Part shown: one piece after another, positions 50,969 to 59,920 of the stretch
How the letters are laid out: every line of letters starts with the position of its first letter
Position numbering within the stretch: the stretch's first letter is position 1
Origin: Phenylobacterium koreense
Lineage (GTDB): Bacteria > Pseudomonadota > Alphaproteobacteria > Caulobacterales > Caulobacteraceae
DNA: 64,000 bases
Direction: 5' to 3'
NCBI RefSeq assembly: GCF_040545335.1
Contig: NZ_JBEPLU010000001.1
Location: forward strand, 1,302,001 to 1,366,000
Translations under genes and position numbers: made by a program
The notes under the pieces: generated by a model
What the model was told of the DNA's origin: nothing
What the model saw: the letters and a program-made list of their open reading frames with translations, nothing else
The model's database searches: none

Positions 50969-52834
50969 TTACTGGCAGGCGAGGCATTCCTCGTAGTCGG
51001 TGCGGCCGGCCGGGGCGTCGATGACCATGGCCGCGCCCTCGCCGCCGGCGTGGGCGGCGCGCTGGACCGACTTCGAGCGCAGATAGTAGAGCGACTTGCA
51101 GCCGCGTTCCCAGGCCTGCCAGTGCAGCATGTGCAGGTCCCACTTGTCCACGTCGCCCGGCAGGAAGACGTTGATCGACTGGGACTGGCAGATGTCCGGC
51201 GTGCGGTCGGCGGCCAGCTCGATCACCCAGCGCTGATCCAGCTCGAAGGCGGTCTTGAAGACGTCCTTCTCGTCCTGGGTCAGGAAGTCGAGATGCTGGA
51301 CCGAACCTTCGTTCTCCAGGATCGAGTCCCAGGTCGCAGGAGTGTTGCGGCCCTTCTCGTCCAGCAGGCGCTCCAGATAGGGGTTCTTCACGGCGAAGGA
51401 GCCCGAGAGCGTCTTGTGGGTGTAGATGTTGGCCGGGATCGGCTCGATGCCGGCCGAGGTCCCGCCGCAGATGATCGAGATCGACGCGGTCGGCGCGATC
51501 GACATCTTGTGGGAGAAACGCTCCATGACCCCGCGCTCGGCCGCGTCCGGGCAGGCGCCGCGCTCGGCGGCCAGGGTGCGCGAGGCCGCGTCGCACTGAC
51601 GGCGCAGGTGCTTGAAGAGGCGCATGTTCCAGGACTTGGCCAGGGCGCTCTCGAACGGGACGTTCTGCATCTGCAGGAAGGAGTGGAAGCCCATGAGGCC
51701 CAGGCCCACCGAACGCTCGCGCTGGGCGGCGTAGACGGCGTTCTTCATGTCCGCCGGCGCGTTCTGGATGAAGTCCTCCAGGACGTTGTCGAGGAAGCGC
51801 ATCACGTCCTCGATGAAGGTCGGGTGGTCGCGCCACTCCATGAACTTCTCGGCGTTGACCGAGGAGAGGCAGCAGACGGCGGTCCGCTCGTTGCCCAGGT
51901 GGTCCGTACCGGTGTGGAGCATGATCTCCGAGCACAGGTTCGACTGGCGGACCGAGAGGCCGAGCTCGCGCTGATGCGGCGGCATGGCGCGGTTCACGGT
52001 GTCGGAGAAGATCAGGTAGGGCTCGCCGGTCTGCAGGCGGATCTCGAGGATCTTCTGCCAGAGCGAGCGAGCGTCGACCTCGCGCAGGACCTCGTTGGTC
52101 TTGGGCGAGCGCAGGCCGAACATGGCGCCGTCGCGCACGGCCTCCATGAACTCGTCGGTGACGTTGATGCCATGGTGCAGGTTCAGGGACTTGCGGTTGA
52201 AGTCGCCCGACGGCTTGCGGATCTCGAGGAACTCCTCGATCTCCGGATGGTGGATATCGAGATAGACCGCCGCCGAACCGCGGCGCAGGGAGCCCTGGCT
52301 GATGGCGAGGGTCAGGGAGTCCATCACGCGGATGAAGGGGATGATGCCGCTGGTCTGGCCCGCGCCCTTCACCTTCTCGCCGATCGAGCGGACGCCGCCC
52401 CAGTAGGTGCCGATGCCGCCGCCGTTGGAGGCCAGGGCCACGTTCTCGTTCCAGACACTCTGGATGCCTTCGAGCGAGTCGCCGACCGCGTTCAGGAAGC
52501 AGGAGATCGGCAGGCCGCGACCGGCGCCGCCGTTGGAGAGCACCGGGGTCGACGGCATGAACCAGAGGTTCGAGATGTAGTCGTAGACCCGCTGGGCGTG
52601 TTCGGCGTCGTCGGCATAGGCCGTGGCGACCCGGGCGAACATGTCCTGGTAGCTCTCGCCCGCCAGGAGGTAGCGATCCTCCAGGGTGGTTTTACCGAAG
52701 TCGGTCAGCAGGTCGTCCCGCGACCGATCGACCTCGACCTTCCGGACGAGCTGCAGTTGCGGCCGTTCGTGCCTTTCAGGCGCCGTCTGGGTCGCTTCCG
52801 AAACCGTCCGCATCACCGCTTCGCCGCTGCTCAT
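50969..52834 (-). CDS. nrdA: ribonucleotide reductase class Ia, alpha subunit
   Basis: This 621-residue large subunit starts at ATG 52834 (MSSGEAVMRT). It has STPVLSNGGAGRGLPISCFL (active-site Cys), NGGGIGTYWGGVRSIGEKVK, the NLCSEIMLHTG segment, VCCLSSVN, and the C-terminal Cys pair in TDYEECLACQ that shuttles electrons. The ATP-cone is absent in the N-terminus (it begins at DDLLTDFGKTTLEDRYLLAG), so activity-site regulation is probably missing. Same strand as nrdB. Confidence 0.95.
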   Translation of the reverse strand: MSSGEAVMRTVSEATQTAPERHERPQLQLVRKVEVDRSRDDLLTDFGKTTLEDRYLLAGESYQDMFARVATAYADDAEHAQRVYDYISNLWFMPSTPVLSNGGAGRGLPISCFLNAVGDSLEGIQSVWNENVALASNGGGIGTYWGGVRSIGEKVKGAGQTSGIIPFIRVMDSLTLAISQGSLRRGSAAVYLDIHHPEIEEFLEIRKPSGDFNRKSLNLHHGINVTDEFMEAVRDGAMFGLRSPKTNEVLREVDARSLWQKILEIRLQTGEPYLIFSDTVNRAMPPHQRELGLSVRQSNLCSEIMLHTGTDHLGNERTAVCCLSSVNAEKFMEWRDHPTFIEDVMRFLDNVLEDFIQNAPADMKNAVYAAQRERSVGLGLMGFHSFLQMQNVPFESALAKSWNMRLFKHLRRQCDAASRTLAAERGACPDAAERGVMERFSHKMSIAPTASISIICGGTSAGIEPIPANIYTHKTLSGSFAVKNPYLERLLDEKGRNTPATWDSILENEGSVQHLDFLTQDEKDVFKTAFELDQRWVIELAADRTPDICQSQSINVFLPGDVDKWDLHMLHWQAWERGCKSLYYLRSKSVQRAAHAGGEGAAMVIDAPAGRTDYEECLACQ

Positions 52835-52892
52835 GCCCCAAAACCCATAACTATCAGACGCTTTGCCTCCGGGACACCGCCCGGCCGTTTCA

Positions 52893-52940
52893 CCGCTATA
52901 TCTTGTGGCTGCCCCGCCCTCGATACGCTCCATATGGGGC
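52893..52940. promoter_or_regulatory. paired NrdR-like boxes upstream of nrdA
   Basis: CCGCTATATCTTGTGG at 52893-52908 matches 12 of 16 positions of the NrdR box consensus. A weaker second copy, ACGCTCCATATGGGGC at 52925-52940 (about 10 of 16), starts 32 bp away. The pair lies 59-106 bp upstream of the nrdA start. Confidence 0.55.
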
Positions 52941-53165
52941 CACGAAGCCTAATGACTCGTCAACGGGTGACCGAGGTTCATCCCCACCTGAATTTGGTGA
53001 CCCGCCGTTAACCTTTCCAGTCCGAGCCCGGCCTGCTTGAGTTTTCCACAAGCCGTCGAAGACCCGCGCCGGGCCTCGCTCACGAGCATGTGAAAACTGG
53101 CCGACCTGGCAGACGCGAGTCGTTCTCACTTGCTCGCGCGGTCGAGCGCCCCTATGCACGCCGCC

Positions 53166-53268
53166 GTCACTGGGGAGTAGCCGCCCGCGACTCCAGCGGG
53201 GGACACGTCAACAGACTTGCCGCAAGGCATGGCGTGTCCGGCGAATGCTTGGCGAGACCTTTGGCTTT
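53166..53268 (+). ncRNA. yybP-ykoY manganese riboswitch
   Basis: The leader contains both conserved ends of this riboswitch class: GGGGAGTAGC near 53172-53181 and GGCGAGACCTTTG near 53251-53263, with a paired helix CCCGCGACTCCAGCGGG between. The class senses Mn2+ and typically sits before manganese exporters; the gene downstream (53345) is a GDT1/UPF0016 protein, a known family under its control. The hairpin at 53278-53334 follows as a possible expression platform. Confidence 0.85.
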
Positions 53269-53277
53269 CGTGCGTCG

Positions 53278-53334
53278 GTCCATGCGGGGTCGGCGGCGCG
53301 GAAGGCCATTGGTATGCCTCGACCCCGCCTGGAC
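53278..53334 (+). promoter_or_regulatory. long leader hairpin after the riboswitch
   Basis: GTCCA then GCGGGGTCG (53278-53292, one unpaired T) pairs exactly with CGACCCCGC and TGGAC (53320-53334, one unpaired C), giving a 14-bp stem with a 27-nt loop ending 10 bases before the ATG. No U run follows, so it is not a classic intrinsic terminator. It may control translation initiation in response to the riboswitch. Confidence 0.65.
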
Positions 53335-53344
53335 GTCCTTACGC

Positions 53345-53902
53345 ATGGAAGCGCTACTCGTCTCCACGGGCCTCGTGGCGATCGCCGAGATCGGCGACAA
53401 GACTCAACTCCTGGCCATCCTGCTGGCGGCGCGGTTCCGCAAGCCCCTGCCGATCATCCTGGGGATCCTCGTCGCCACGATCGCCAACCACGCCCTGGCG
53501 GCGCTGCTGGGCGTGACGGCGGGCGGCTTCCTGCAAGGGCAATGGATGCGCTGGGTGCTAGGCGCGGCGTTCATCGCCTTCGCCGCCTGGGCGCTGATCC
53601 CCGACAAGTTCGAGGACGACGAGGCGCCGAAGGACCGGGCGGGCGTGTTCCTGACCACCCTGGTGGCGTTCTTCTTTGTGGAGATGGGCGACAAGACCCA
53701 GGTCGCGACCGTGGCCCTGGGGGCGAAGTTCCAGAGCGTCTACTGGGTGGCGGCCGGCACCACCCTGGGCATGATGCTGGCCAACGTCCCGGCGGTGCTG
53801 CTGGGCGAGGCGGCGGCCACCCGCATCCCGCTGAAGTACGTCCGCTGGGCGGCGGCGGGCTGCTTCGCGACGATCGGTCTCTGGATCCTGATCTTCGGCT
53901 AA
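53345..53902 (+). CDS. GDT1/UPF0016 family manganese exporter
   Basis: A 185-residue protein with six hydrophobic segments and the two family signatures EIGDKTQLLAIL (about residue 16) and EMGDKTQVATVAL (about residue 112). Bacterial members of this family export Mn2+. The ATG at 53345 gives MEALLVSTGLVAIAEIGDKT; frames extending upstream run through the riboswitch and are not coding. Strong support from the manganese riboswitch in its leader. Confidence 0.93.
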   Translation: MEALLVSTGLVAIAEIGDKTQLLAILLAARFRKPLPIILGILVATIANHALAALLGVTAGGFLQGQWMRWVLGAAFIAFAAWALIPDKFEDDEAPKDRAGVFLTTLVAFFFVEMGDKTQVATVALGAKFQSVYWVAAGTTLGMMLANVPAVLLGEAAATRIPLKYVRWAAAGCFATIGLWILIFG

Positions 53903-53913
53903 CGACCGGAGGC

Positions 53914-53943
53914 GCGAGGAGGGCGAAGGATCGCCCTCCTCGC
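53914..53943. terminator. perfect 13-bp hairpin after the Mn exporter
   Basis: GCGAGGAGGGCGA (53914-53926), loop AGGA, then its exact complement TCGCCCTCCTCGC (53931-53943), starting 12 bases after the stop codon. No T tract follows, so it may work as a stable 3' end or Rho-independent-like structure rather than a classic terminator. Confidence 0.55.
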
Positions 53944-54072
53944 CGGCGCCCGCAGACATAGCTAACCGACGGACACCTTGCTCGTTCATACCTGGGCAAC
54001 AATTCACGGCCTACCTGAGGCGAAGGTCACCACAACCCAGTGCTGTAAACTCGGTTCGACTCGGGGGGTATC

Positions 54073-54432
54073 ATGTCTTTCCTTCAGCGCATTTTCGGCG
54101 CGATCGACCGCAGGTTCCTGGCGCGGTCCTACGTCATCAGCTTCGCGATCGCCGGCCTCTTGATGTGGGTGCGTTCCAGGAGCGAGACGGGCGACGTCGC
54201 CGACGCCACCGCCTTCTACGTGTTCGTGACGCTCAACGCGGCGCTGTTTCCGTTCGCGAAACTGGTCTGGAACGAGCTGCGTGACTTCCTGATGGGTGAC
54301 AATTTCATTCTGGCGAACGCGATCCTCGTGTTCGGGGCGAAGTTCATCGTCAACGTCATGCTCTGGGGCTGCGCGCTCTTCATCGCCCCGGTCGGCGTCG
54401 CCTATCTGTGGTTCAGAACCCGCTCGGCCTAG
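54073..54432 (+). CDS. small membrane protein, unknown function
   Basis: A 119-residue protein with three hydrophobic segments (FLARSYVISFAIAGLLMW, ATAFYVFVTLNAALFPFAKL, FIVNVMLWGCALFIAPVGVA). ATG 54073 is preceded by a GGGGGG stretch. Not recognised. Its stop TAG lies within CTAG shared with the stop of the convergent transporter gene, so the two coding regions overlap by 4 bp. Confidence 0.7.
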   Translation: MSFLQRIFGAIDRRFLARSYVISFAIAGLLMWVRSRSETGDVADATAFYVFVTLNAALFPFAKLVWNELRDFLMGDNFILANAILVFGAKFIVNVMLWGCALFIAPVGVAYLWFRTRSA

Positions 54433-56216
54433 CTCAGGGCGCGCAGCGGCCAGAACCAGGCGATCAACGGCGCGCCGATGATCAGCACCAAGAGGGTGAG
54501 CGGCGCGCCCAGCCGCGGATAGTCCGAGAAACGATAGCCTCCCGGCCCCATGACCAGGGTGTTGCACTGGTGGCCGATGGGGGTAAGGAAGTCGCAGGCC
54601 GCGCCCACCGCCACCGCCATCAGGAACGGATCGGGATTGAGGCCGAGCTGGCGGGCCATGCTGGCCCCGACCGGGGCCACGATCAGGACGGTGGCGGCGT
54701 TGTTCAGGAACGGTGTGGCGGCCATGGCGGCGGCCATGATCGAGAACAGGGCCAGCATCGGCGCCTGGTTCCGAAACACCGACGAGAGCCAGCCGCCGAT
54801 CAGTTCCGCGCCGCCGGTGCTCTGGATCGCCTCGGAGACCGGGATCATGGCCGCGATGAGCACGATCAGCGGCCCGTCGATAGCGGCGTAGGCCTCACGC
54901 ATCCGCAGGGAGCCGACGGCGATCATGGCCACGGCCGCGCCAAAGAAGGCGATCGCCACCGGCAAGACCTGGAAAGCCACCAGGATCATGGCCGCGGCGA
55001 GGATGATGGCCGGGACGAAGGTGTGGCGGAAGCCGCCCAGCCGCACCTCTCGCTCGACGAGCGGAAGCAGGCCGAGGGCCGACAGCGCCGGGGGCAGGCT
55101 GCGCTCGCTGCCCTGGAGCACGACCACGTCACCGGCCTTGAAGCGGATGCGGTTGAGGTTCTGCTTGATGCTGTAGCCGGCGCGACTGACGGCGAGCAGG
55201 TTCACCCCGTGCTGGCCATAGAGGTCGAGCCGCTGGGCCGAGCGGCCGACGACGACCGACTCGGCGCCCACCACCGCCTCGAGCACCCGCACCTCGTCGG
55301 TGGGCTCGTCCATGGCCACGGGGCGGTCGGCGCGGGTCAGGCGCAGCTTGCCGCGGTTGATCAACTCGTCGAGGGCCTGGGGCTCGCCTTCCACCAGAAG
55401 GACGTCGCCGGGCAGGACGTTGAGGTTGGGATGGGGCCGGGCGCGCCGGCGCCCCTCGCGCAGCAGCATGATCACCCTCGCCTCCCCCTGGGCCAGGGCG
55501 TGGAGGTCGGCCACACGGCTCCGTCCGAGCGCCCAGTCCTCTGGGACCTCGACCTCGGTGATGTAGGCGTTGGCGGCCAGGGCCTCCTCGATATTGCCGG
55601 CAGGGACCCGGTTCTTGGGCAGGATGCGGTAGCCGAAGGTGAGGAAGACCAGGCCGAGCGACGCCAGGGCCAGGCCCACCGGGGTGTAGTCGTACATGCC
55701 GAACGGCTTGCCCAACATCTCCTCGCGGACCTGGGAGACGATGATGTTGGGGGCGGTGCCGACCAGGGTGACCATGCCGCCGAGCATGGCCCCAAAGGCC
55801 ATGGGCATAAGCAGACGGCCGGGTGACGAGCCGGTGCGGCGGCAGATCTGCAGCGCGACCGGCATCAGGATCGCCAGGGCGCCGACATTCTTGGTGGCGG
55901 TGGACAGCAGGGTGACCGCAGCGGTCAGCGCCGGAACCTGGCTGCGTTCCGACTTCAGATGAGGGATCAGCGGGCGCAGGGCGACCTCGACGATTCCCGA
56001 CCGGGCGAAGGCGGCGCTGACCACGAGGGCTGCGGCGATGATCACCGTGACGTCGTTGGCGAAACCTGAGAAGGCCTGCTTGGCGGGGATGACGCCGAGC
56101 GCAACGCCGGCGAACAGGGCGCAGATCGCGACCACGTCGTAGCGGAACCGCCCCCAGATGAAGGCGGCGATGGTCAGCGCGACGAGGCCGAAGGCCAGTC
56201 CCTGGTCGAAGGTCAT
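54429..56216 (-). CDS. DASS/SLC13-family transporter with TrkA-C domains
   Basis: At 595 residues this is a divalent anion:Na+ symporter-type permease. Two halves of transmembrane helices (from FGLVALTIAAFIWGRFRYDV and ending VVLIIGAPLIAWFWPL) flank a cytosolic insertion with two TrkA-C (RCK-C) domains, for example EDWALGRSRVADLHALAQGE and VVVLQGSERSLPPALSALGL. FLNNAATVLIVAPVG and TAPNIIVSQVREEM contain the transport motifs. Substrate (sulfate, dicarboxylate) not readable. ATG 56216 gives a clean membrane start. Confidence 0.9.
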   Translation of the reverse strand: MTFDQGLAFGLVALTIAAFIWGRFRYDVVAICALFAGVALGVIPAKQAFSGFANDVTVIIAAALVVSAAFARSGIVEVALRPLIPHLKSERSQVPALTAAVTLLSTATKNVGALAILMPVALQICRRTGSSPGRLLMPMAFGAMLGGMVTLVGTAPNIIVSQVREEMLGKPFGMYDYTPVGLALASLGLVFLTFGYRILPKNRVPAGNIEEALAANAYITEVEVPEDWALGRSRVADLHALAQGEARVIMLLREGRRRARPHPNLNVLPGDVLLVEGEPQALDELINRGKLRLTRADRPVAMDEPTDEVRVLEAVVGAESVVVGRSAQRLDLYGQHGVNLLAVSRAGYSIKQNLNRIRFKAGDVVVLQGSERSLPPALSALGLLPLVEREVRLGGFRHTFVPAIILAAAMILVAFQVLPVAIAFFGAAVAMIAVGSLRMREAYAAIDGPLIVLIAAMIPVSEAIQSTGGAELIGGWLSSVFRNQAPMLALFSIMAAAMAATPFLNNAATVLIVAPVGASMARQLGLNPDPFLMAVAVGAACDFLTPIGHQCNTLVMGPGGYRFSDYPRLGAPLTLLVLIIGAPLIAWFWPLRALS

Positions 56217-56280
56217 CCGACCCCCGCAGCGATTTGAGAGGGAACGCCGTCGCTGAGCCCTGGCTGCGTCGGCGCATAGC

Positions 56281-56308
56281 AAAAGAGCCCGGCCTTTCGA
56301 CCGGGCTC
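56281..56308 (-). terminator. Rho-independent terminator of the OmpA-type gene
   Basis: GAGCCCGG (56285-56292) and CCGGGCTC (56301-56308) form an 8-bp stem with an 8-nt loop. Read on the minus strand it is followed by TTTT (56284-56281). It lies 34 bp past the stop of the porin gene. Confidence 0.8.
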
Positions 56309-56342
56309 TCCGCTAGTTCGGCTGATCGCCGAGATCGATATC

Positions 56343-57545
56343 TTAGAAGTTGATGTCGATCGTCGAACGGCGGTTCAGCGGTTCCTTCACGCCATCCGGG
56401 GTCGGGACGGCGAGTTGGGTTTCGCCCTTCCAATCCACTTGCAGCGTTTGCTGGCCGACACCCAGGCCAACCAGCGCGTCGGCGACGGCCTTGGCGCGAC
56501 GTTCCGACAGGCGGAGGTTGTACTCGTGCGAGCCGGAGGTGTCGGTGTGGCCGACCACGATCACGCGGGTCGCGTTGCCGCTGGTCGCGTAGGTCGCAGC
56601 TTCCTGAACCACCGTCTGGGCTTCCGGCGTCAGCACGTACTGATCGAACGGGAAGTAGACGATGAATTGCTTGGCCTCATACGCCGGCGGAGGCGGCGGC
56701 GGAGGCGGAGGCGGCGGGGGAGGCGGCGGCGGGGGCGGCGGGGGCGGCGGCGGCGGCGGCGGCGCAGCGAAGGAATAGCGCAGGCCGAGGGTCACCGACT
56801 GGTCGCGGTATTCGCCCGAGAACACGCCCGGCTGCAGCGAGTGCGAACCCACCGACGCGAAGTCGAGGTCCGAACCGCCCAGGTAGCGGTAGGTCAGGTC
56901 AACGTTCAGGCGGTCGGTCGCGCGCCAGGCCAGGCCCGCGATCAGTTGCCAGGCCAGAGCCGTATCATCGTCGTCGATGGTCAGGTTCTGGTGAGCCGGG
57001 TTGGCGGCGGTGTAGCCGGTGGCCGGCGGAACGATCGGAACCGTCGAGAACTGGCCGACGGTGTCGATCTTCACGTGGTTGATACCGATGCCGGCGCCAA
57101 CGAACGGGTTGATGACCGAGTTCGGCATGAAGTCGTAGATGACGTTGCCGAGCAGGGTCCAGGCTTCCATGTCGCCGGACGGCGCGCCGCATTCGGCGCC
57201 CGCGCCGCGGACGACGTTCGGGGTGCAGAGGCCGATGATGGCGTTGTTGCCACCGCCACGGATCGACGAGATGTCACCCGGGCGATAACCGCCTTCGAGT
57301 TCCACGCGCCAGTGATCGTTCAGTTGGTAGCCCAGACGAGCGAAGCCGGCCCAGTCTTCTTCCTGGTTGAAGTCCCAGGAGTAGGGCGAGCCGTTGACGG
57401 CGTTGTTCGACGAGTCGGCGTCGATGCTGTCCGGCCAGTGATAGCCGAGGTCGACCGCGCCGTACCACCCGACATTCTGCGCCGAAGCGCCCGACGCGGC
57501 GAACACCGCAGCCAGGGCGGCCCCCGCTAGGAGTTTGAATTTCAT
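56343..57545 (-). CDS. OmpA-family outer-membrane protein with poly-proline linker
   Basis: A 400-residue protein: signal peptide (LLAGAALAAVFAASGASA), an eight-stranded barrel (to about residue 260, ending in LGLRYSF), then a run of about 29 Pro residues, then the peptidoglycan-binding OmpA-C domain with VVGHTDTSGSHEYNLRLSER and RRSTIDINF. In the DNA the linker is a GGC/GGA repeat tract at about 56690-56763, prone to slippage. It should join the outer membrane to the cell wall. Followed by a terminator. Confidence 0.92.
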   Translation of the reverse strand: MKFKLLAGAALAAVFAASGASAQNVGWYGAVDLGYHWPDSIDADSSNNAVNGSPYSWDFNQEEDWAGFARLGYQLNDHWRVELEGGYRPGDISSIRGGGNNAIIGLCTPNVVRGAGAECGAPSGDMEAWTLLGNVIYDFMPNSVINPFVGAGIGINHVKIDTVGQFSTVPIVPPATGYTAANPAHQNLTIDDDDTALAWQLIAGLAWRATDRLNVDLTYRYLGGSDLDFASVGSHSLQPGVFSGEYRDQSVTLGLRYSFAAPPPPPPPPPPPPPPPPPPPPPPPPPPAYEAKQFIVYFPFDQYVLTPEAQTVVQEAATYATSGNATRVIVVGHTDTSGSHEYNLRLSERRAKAVADALVGLGVGQQTLQVDWKGETQLAVPTPDGVKEPLNRRSTIDINF

Positions 57546-58032
57546 ATTCAGAGCCCTCTCTTGCCCTCTGCTGCGGCCAAATGACCCAGCGTTGTTATAT
57601 CAAGGCCGAACCATTACGAAAGTGTCGCCACAGCAACACCGACGCCAATTCGCCGACGCCTACGAACTAACCCCAGACGTTAGACACGCTTCCCCTCGGC
57701 TTTCAACTTCGGGGCGAGGGACCCGGCCCTCGTTCGGTCGCCAGCGATGCGTCCGGGCAACACCTCGGCGCCGAATCTCTCGTTTTCGGGCCCAAAAGCG
57801 GTCGAATCCAAGGTCACCCAGACTCTCGGATCACGCTTCGACCCGTTTGATTCCGTTAAATAATGCAGCGAAGCTTGTCCGGCGTCCATCCTCCGCCTTC
57901 GGTGCATATCGCAGCCGATCGCCTCGTCAGCGCTCACCATCTCGGAAGGCATATCCCCTCGCCCTCGGCGCGAATTTCGCGCTCTTCTTCGAGCACAGAA
58001 ACACCGACCTTGAGCATTGGTTCCATTACGGC
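57546..58032. other. 487-bp intergenic region, no gene supported
   Basis: This gap between the OmpA-type gene and the antiporter gene is less GC-rich than its surroundings. Frames of 60-200 codons cross it on both strands, but none shows the expected GC-rich third positions, a good ribosome-binding site or a recognisable product. It probably holds the porin promoter and leader (a TATAAC at 57597-57602 read on the minus strand is a weak -10 candidate). I see nothing else. Confidence 0.5.
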
Positions 58033-59835
58033 TCAGCTTTCTTGTGCGCGTCGGTAACGGCGCGCACGGCCGCCGAGAGCCTCTGGCCGGTTAAGCGCTT
58101 TTCGGAACTCATCTCGCCTCTCATGGATGGATGCGATGATTAGCCCCATTGGCACGCCGATCTCCACGAGAACCGCCTCAGACAATTGTAAACTAGCTTC
58201 AACCGTCTCCGGGACGGCGTCGGTGGCGCCGAGTTCGTAGAGGCGCTGGGCCTGGCGCGCGTCCCTGGCCCGGGCGACGATCGTAAGATCAGGGCGCATG
58301 GCGCGGGCGGTGGCGACGATCGCCTCGACCCCTTCGGGCGCGTCCATGGTCACCACCAGGGCGGGGGCGGTCTCCAGGCCGCAGCGCTTGAGGAACTCCG
58401 GCCGGGACGCGTCGCCGAAGAAGAGCTGCTCGCCGGCGTGGCGGGCGCTCTCGACCAGCTTGGGATCGCGCTCGGCGCCGACCCAGGGGATGTCGTGCCG
58501 GTGCAGCATGTCGCCCACGAGCTTGCCGACCCGGCCATAGCCGACGACCAGGACGGGGGGCGTCTCGTGGCCGCCTTCCGGTTGGTCCGAGCTGGGCGCA
58601 GGTTCGGGCGCCAGGCCCTGGCCGGCAGTCATCCGCCCGCCGATCTTCAGGCCCAGGGCCGCCAGCAGCGGGATGCACATCATGGAGATGGTCGCGGCCA
58701 CCAGCACCGTCTGGCCGAGCGGCCGGGACACAACCCCGTCGGCCATGGCGGTGGAGAGGATGACGTAGGCGAACTCGCCCCCGCCGGCGAGCAGCAGGCC
58801 CGCCTCCGCCGCGCCGCGGGCCGGAAGCCCGAACAGCCGGCCCAGCAGATAGATCACCACGGCGTTGAGCAGCACCACCCCCGCCGACATGCCGAGGATC
58901 ACCAGGGGCTTGGCCGCCAGCAGGGAAAGGTCCAGGCCGATGCCCACCGAGAGGAAGAAGAGCCCGAGCAGCAGGCCCTTGAACGGCTCGATGGTGACCT
59001 CGACCTCGTGCCGGTATTCGGTCTCGGCCAGCAGAAGGCCGGCGATGAAGGCCCCCAGGGCCATGGAGAGCCCGGTGAGGGCGCTGACAAGGCCCGCGCC
59101 GATCACCACCAGCAGGCAGGCGGCCATGAAGAGCTCCTCGCTCTTGGCCCGGGCCACCGACTTCAGCATCGGCCGCAGCAAGAGCCGCCCGAAGGCCAGC
59201 AGCGCCATCACCCCGATCGCCGCGGGCGCGAAGGCGAGCAGAAGGCGAGGCGAGAACACCTCGCCCTCGCCGCCCCGGCCGAGGATGGCCAGGGTGACCA
59301 GCATCGGGGCTACGGCCAGATCCTGGAAGAGCAGGACCGAGAAGGTGGCGCGGCCGGCCTGGGAGTGCTGGCGCTTGTGCTCGGTCAGGATCTGCATGAC
59401 TACGGCGGTCGAGGAGAGCGCCAGGGCCGCGCCGATGGCCGCCGCCGGCGCCGGCGGCAGGCCGAGCGCCATGGCCGCGAGCGCGATCGCCCCGAGACAG
59501 AGCGCGACCTGCAGCGCGCCGAGGCCGAACACCCACCGCCGCATCAGGCGCAGGCGCTCCCAGGAGAGCTCCAGCCCGATCATGAACAGGAGGAAGACGA
59601 CCCCGAACTCGGCGAGCTGGGCGATCTCCTCCGGGTTCGCGATGGTGAAATAGGACAGCCAGGGGAACGAGCCGCTGAGGGCGCCCAGGCCGAAGGGGCC
59701 GAGCACGACGCCCGCGCCGAGGAAGCCGAGGATGGGGCTGATCCGCCAGCGGCGAAACAGGGGCACGATCACGCCGGCGGTGGCGAGGAAGAGCACGACG
59801 TCCTTGTATTCGCCCGGCGATACGTGACCTTCCAT
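58033..59835 (-). CDS. Kef-type monovalent cation:proton antiporter
   Basis: A 600-residue CPA2-type antiporter. About 12 helices are visible, with GFLGAGVVLGPFG, LFMIGLELSWERLRLMRRWV and ALSSTAVVMQIL (KefB/C features), then a cytosolic TrkA-N domain with VLVVGYGRVGKLVGDMLHRH (Rossmann Gly-rich loop) and GDASRPEFLKRCGLETAPAL. It exchanges K+ or Na+ for H+ under nucleotide control. No KefF/G partner gene is nearby. The long plus-strand frame over it is a shadow. Confidence 0.93.
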   Translation of the reverse strand: MEGHVSPGEYKDVVLFLATAGVIVPLFRRWRISPILGFLGAGVVLGPFGLGALSGSFPWLSYFTIANPEEIAQLAEFGVVFLLFMIGLELSWERLRLMRRWVFGLGALQVALCLGAIALAAMALGLPPAPAAAIGAALALSSTAVVMQILTEHKRQHSQAGRATFSVLLFQDLAVAPMLVTLAILGRGGEGEVFSPRLLLAFAPAAIGVMALLAFGRLLLRPMLKSVARAKSEELFMAACLLVVIGAGLVSALTGLSMALGAFIAGLLLAETEYRHEVEVTIEPFKGLLLGLFFLSVGIGLDLSLLAAKPLVILGMSAGVVLLNAVVIYLLGRLFGLPARGAAEAGLLLAGGGEFAYVILSTAMADGVVSRPLGQTVLVAATISMMCIPLLAALGLKIGGRMTAGQGLAPEPAPSSDQPEGGHETPPVLVVGYGRVGKLVGDMLHRHDIPWVGAERDPKLVESARHAGEQLFFGDASRPEFLKRCGLETAPALVVTMDAPEGVEAIVATARAMRPDLTIVARARDARQAQRLYELGATDAVPETVEASLQLSEAVLVEIGVPMGLIIASIHERRDEFRKALNRPEALGGRARRYRRAQES

Positions 59836-59920
59836 GCGCTCTCCGTCCTGCAGTGAGCTCTACTATGCGGGCTGGAGCCCACTTGCGTAACCCACAGGCG
59901 GACGCTTAAGACGCGCAGCC

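Noticed and set aside
53090..53344. Upstream extension of the GDT1 frame to 53090
   Set aside because: The extension crosses the riboswitch and leader hairpin and gives an Arg-rich non-membrane segment absent from the family.
57546..58032. Possible genes in the long gap upstream of the OmpA-type gene
   Set aside because: The frames lack GC-rich third positions, ribosome-binding sites and recognisable sequence, so I report the gap as non-coding.
58289..59856. Long plus-strand frame over the Kef-type antiporter gene
   Set aside because: It is antisense to a well-defined 600-residue antiporter and consists of low-complexity Gly/Gln/Glu-rich sequence.
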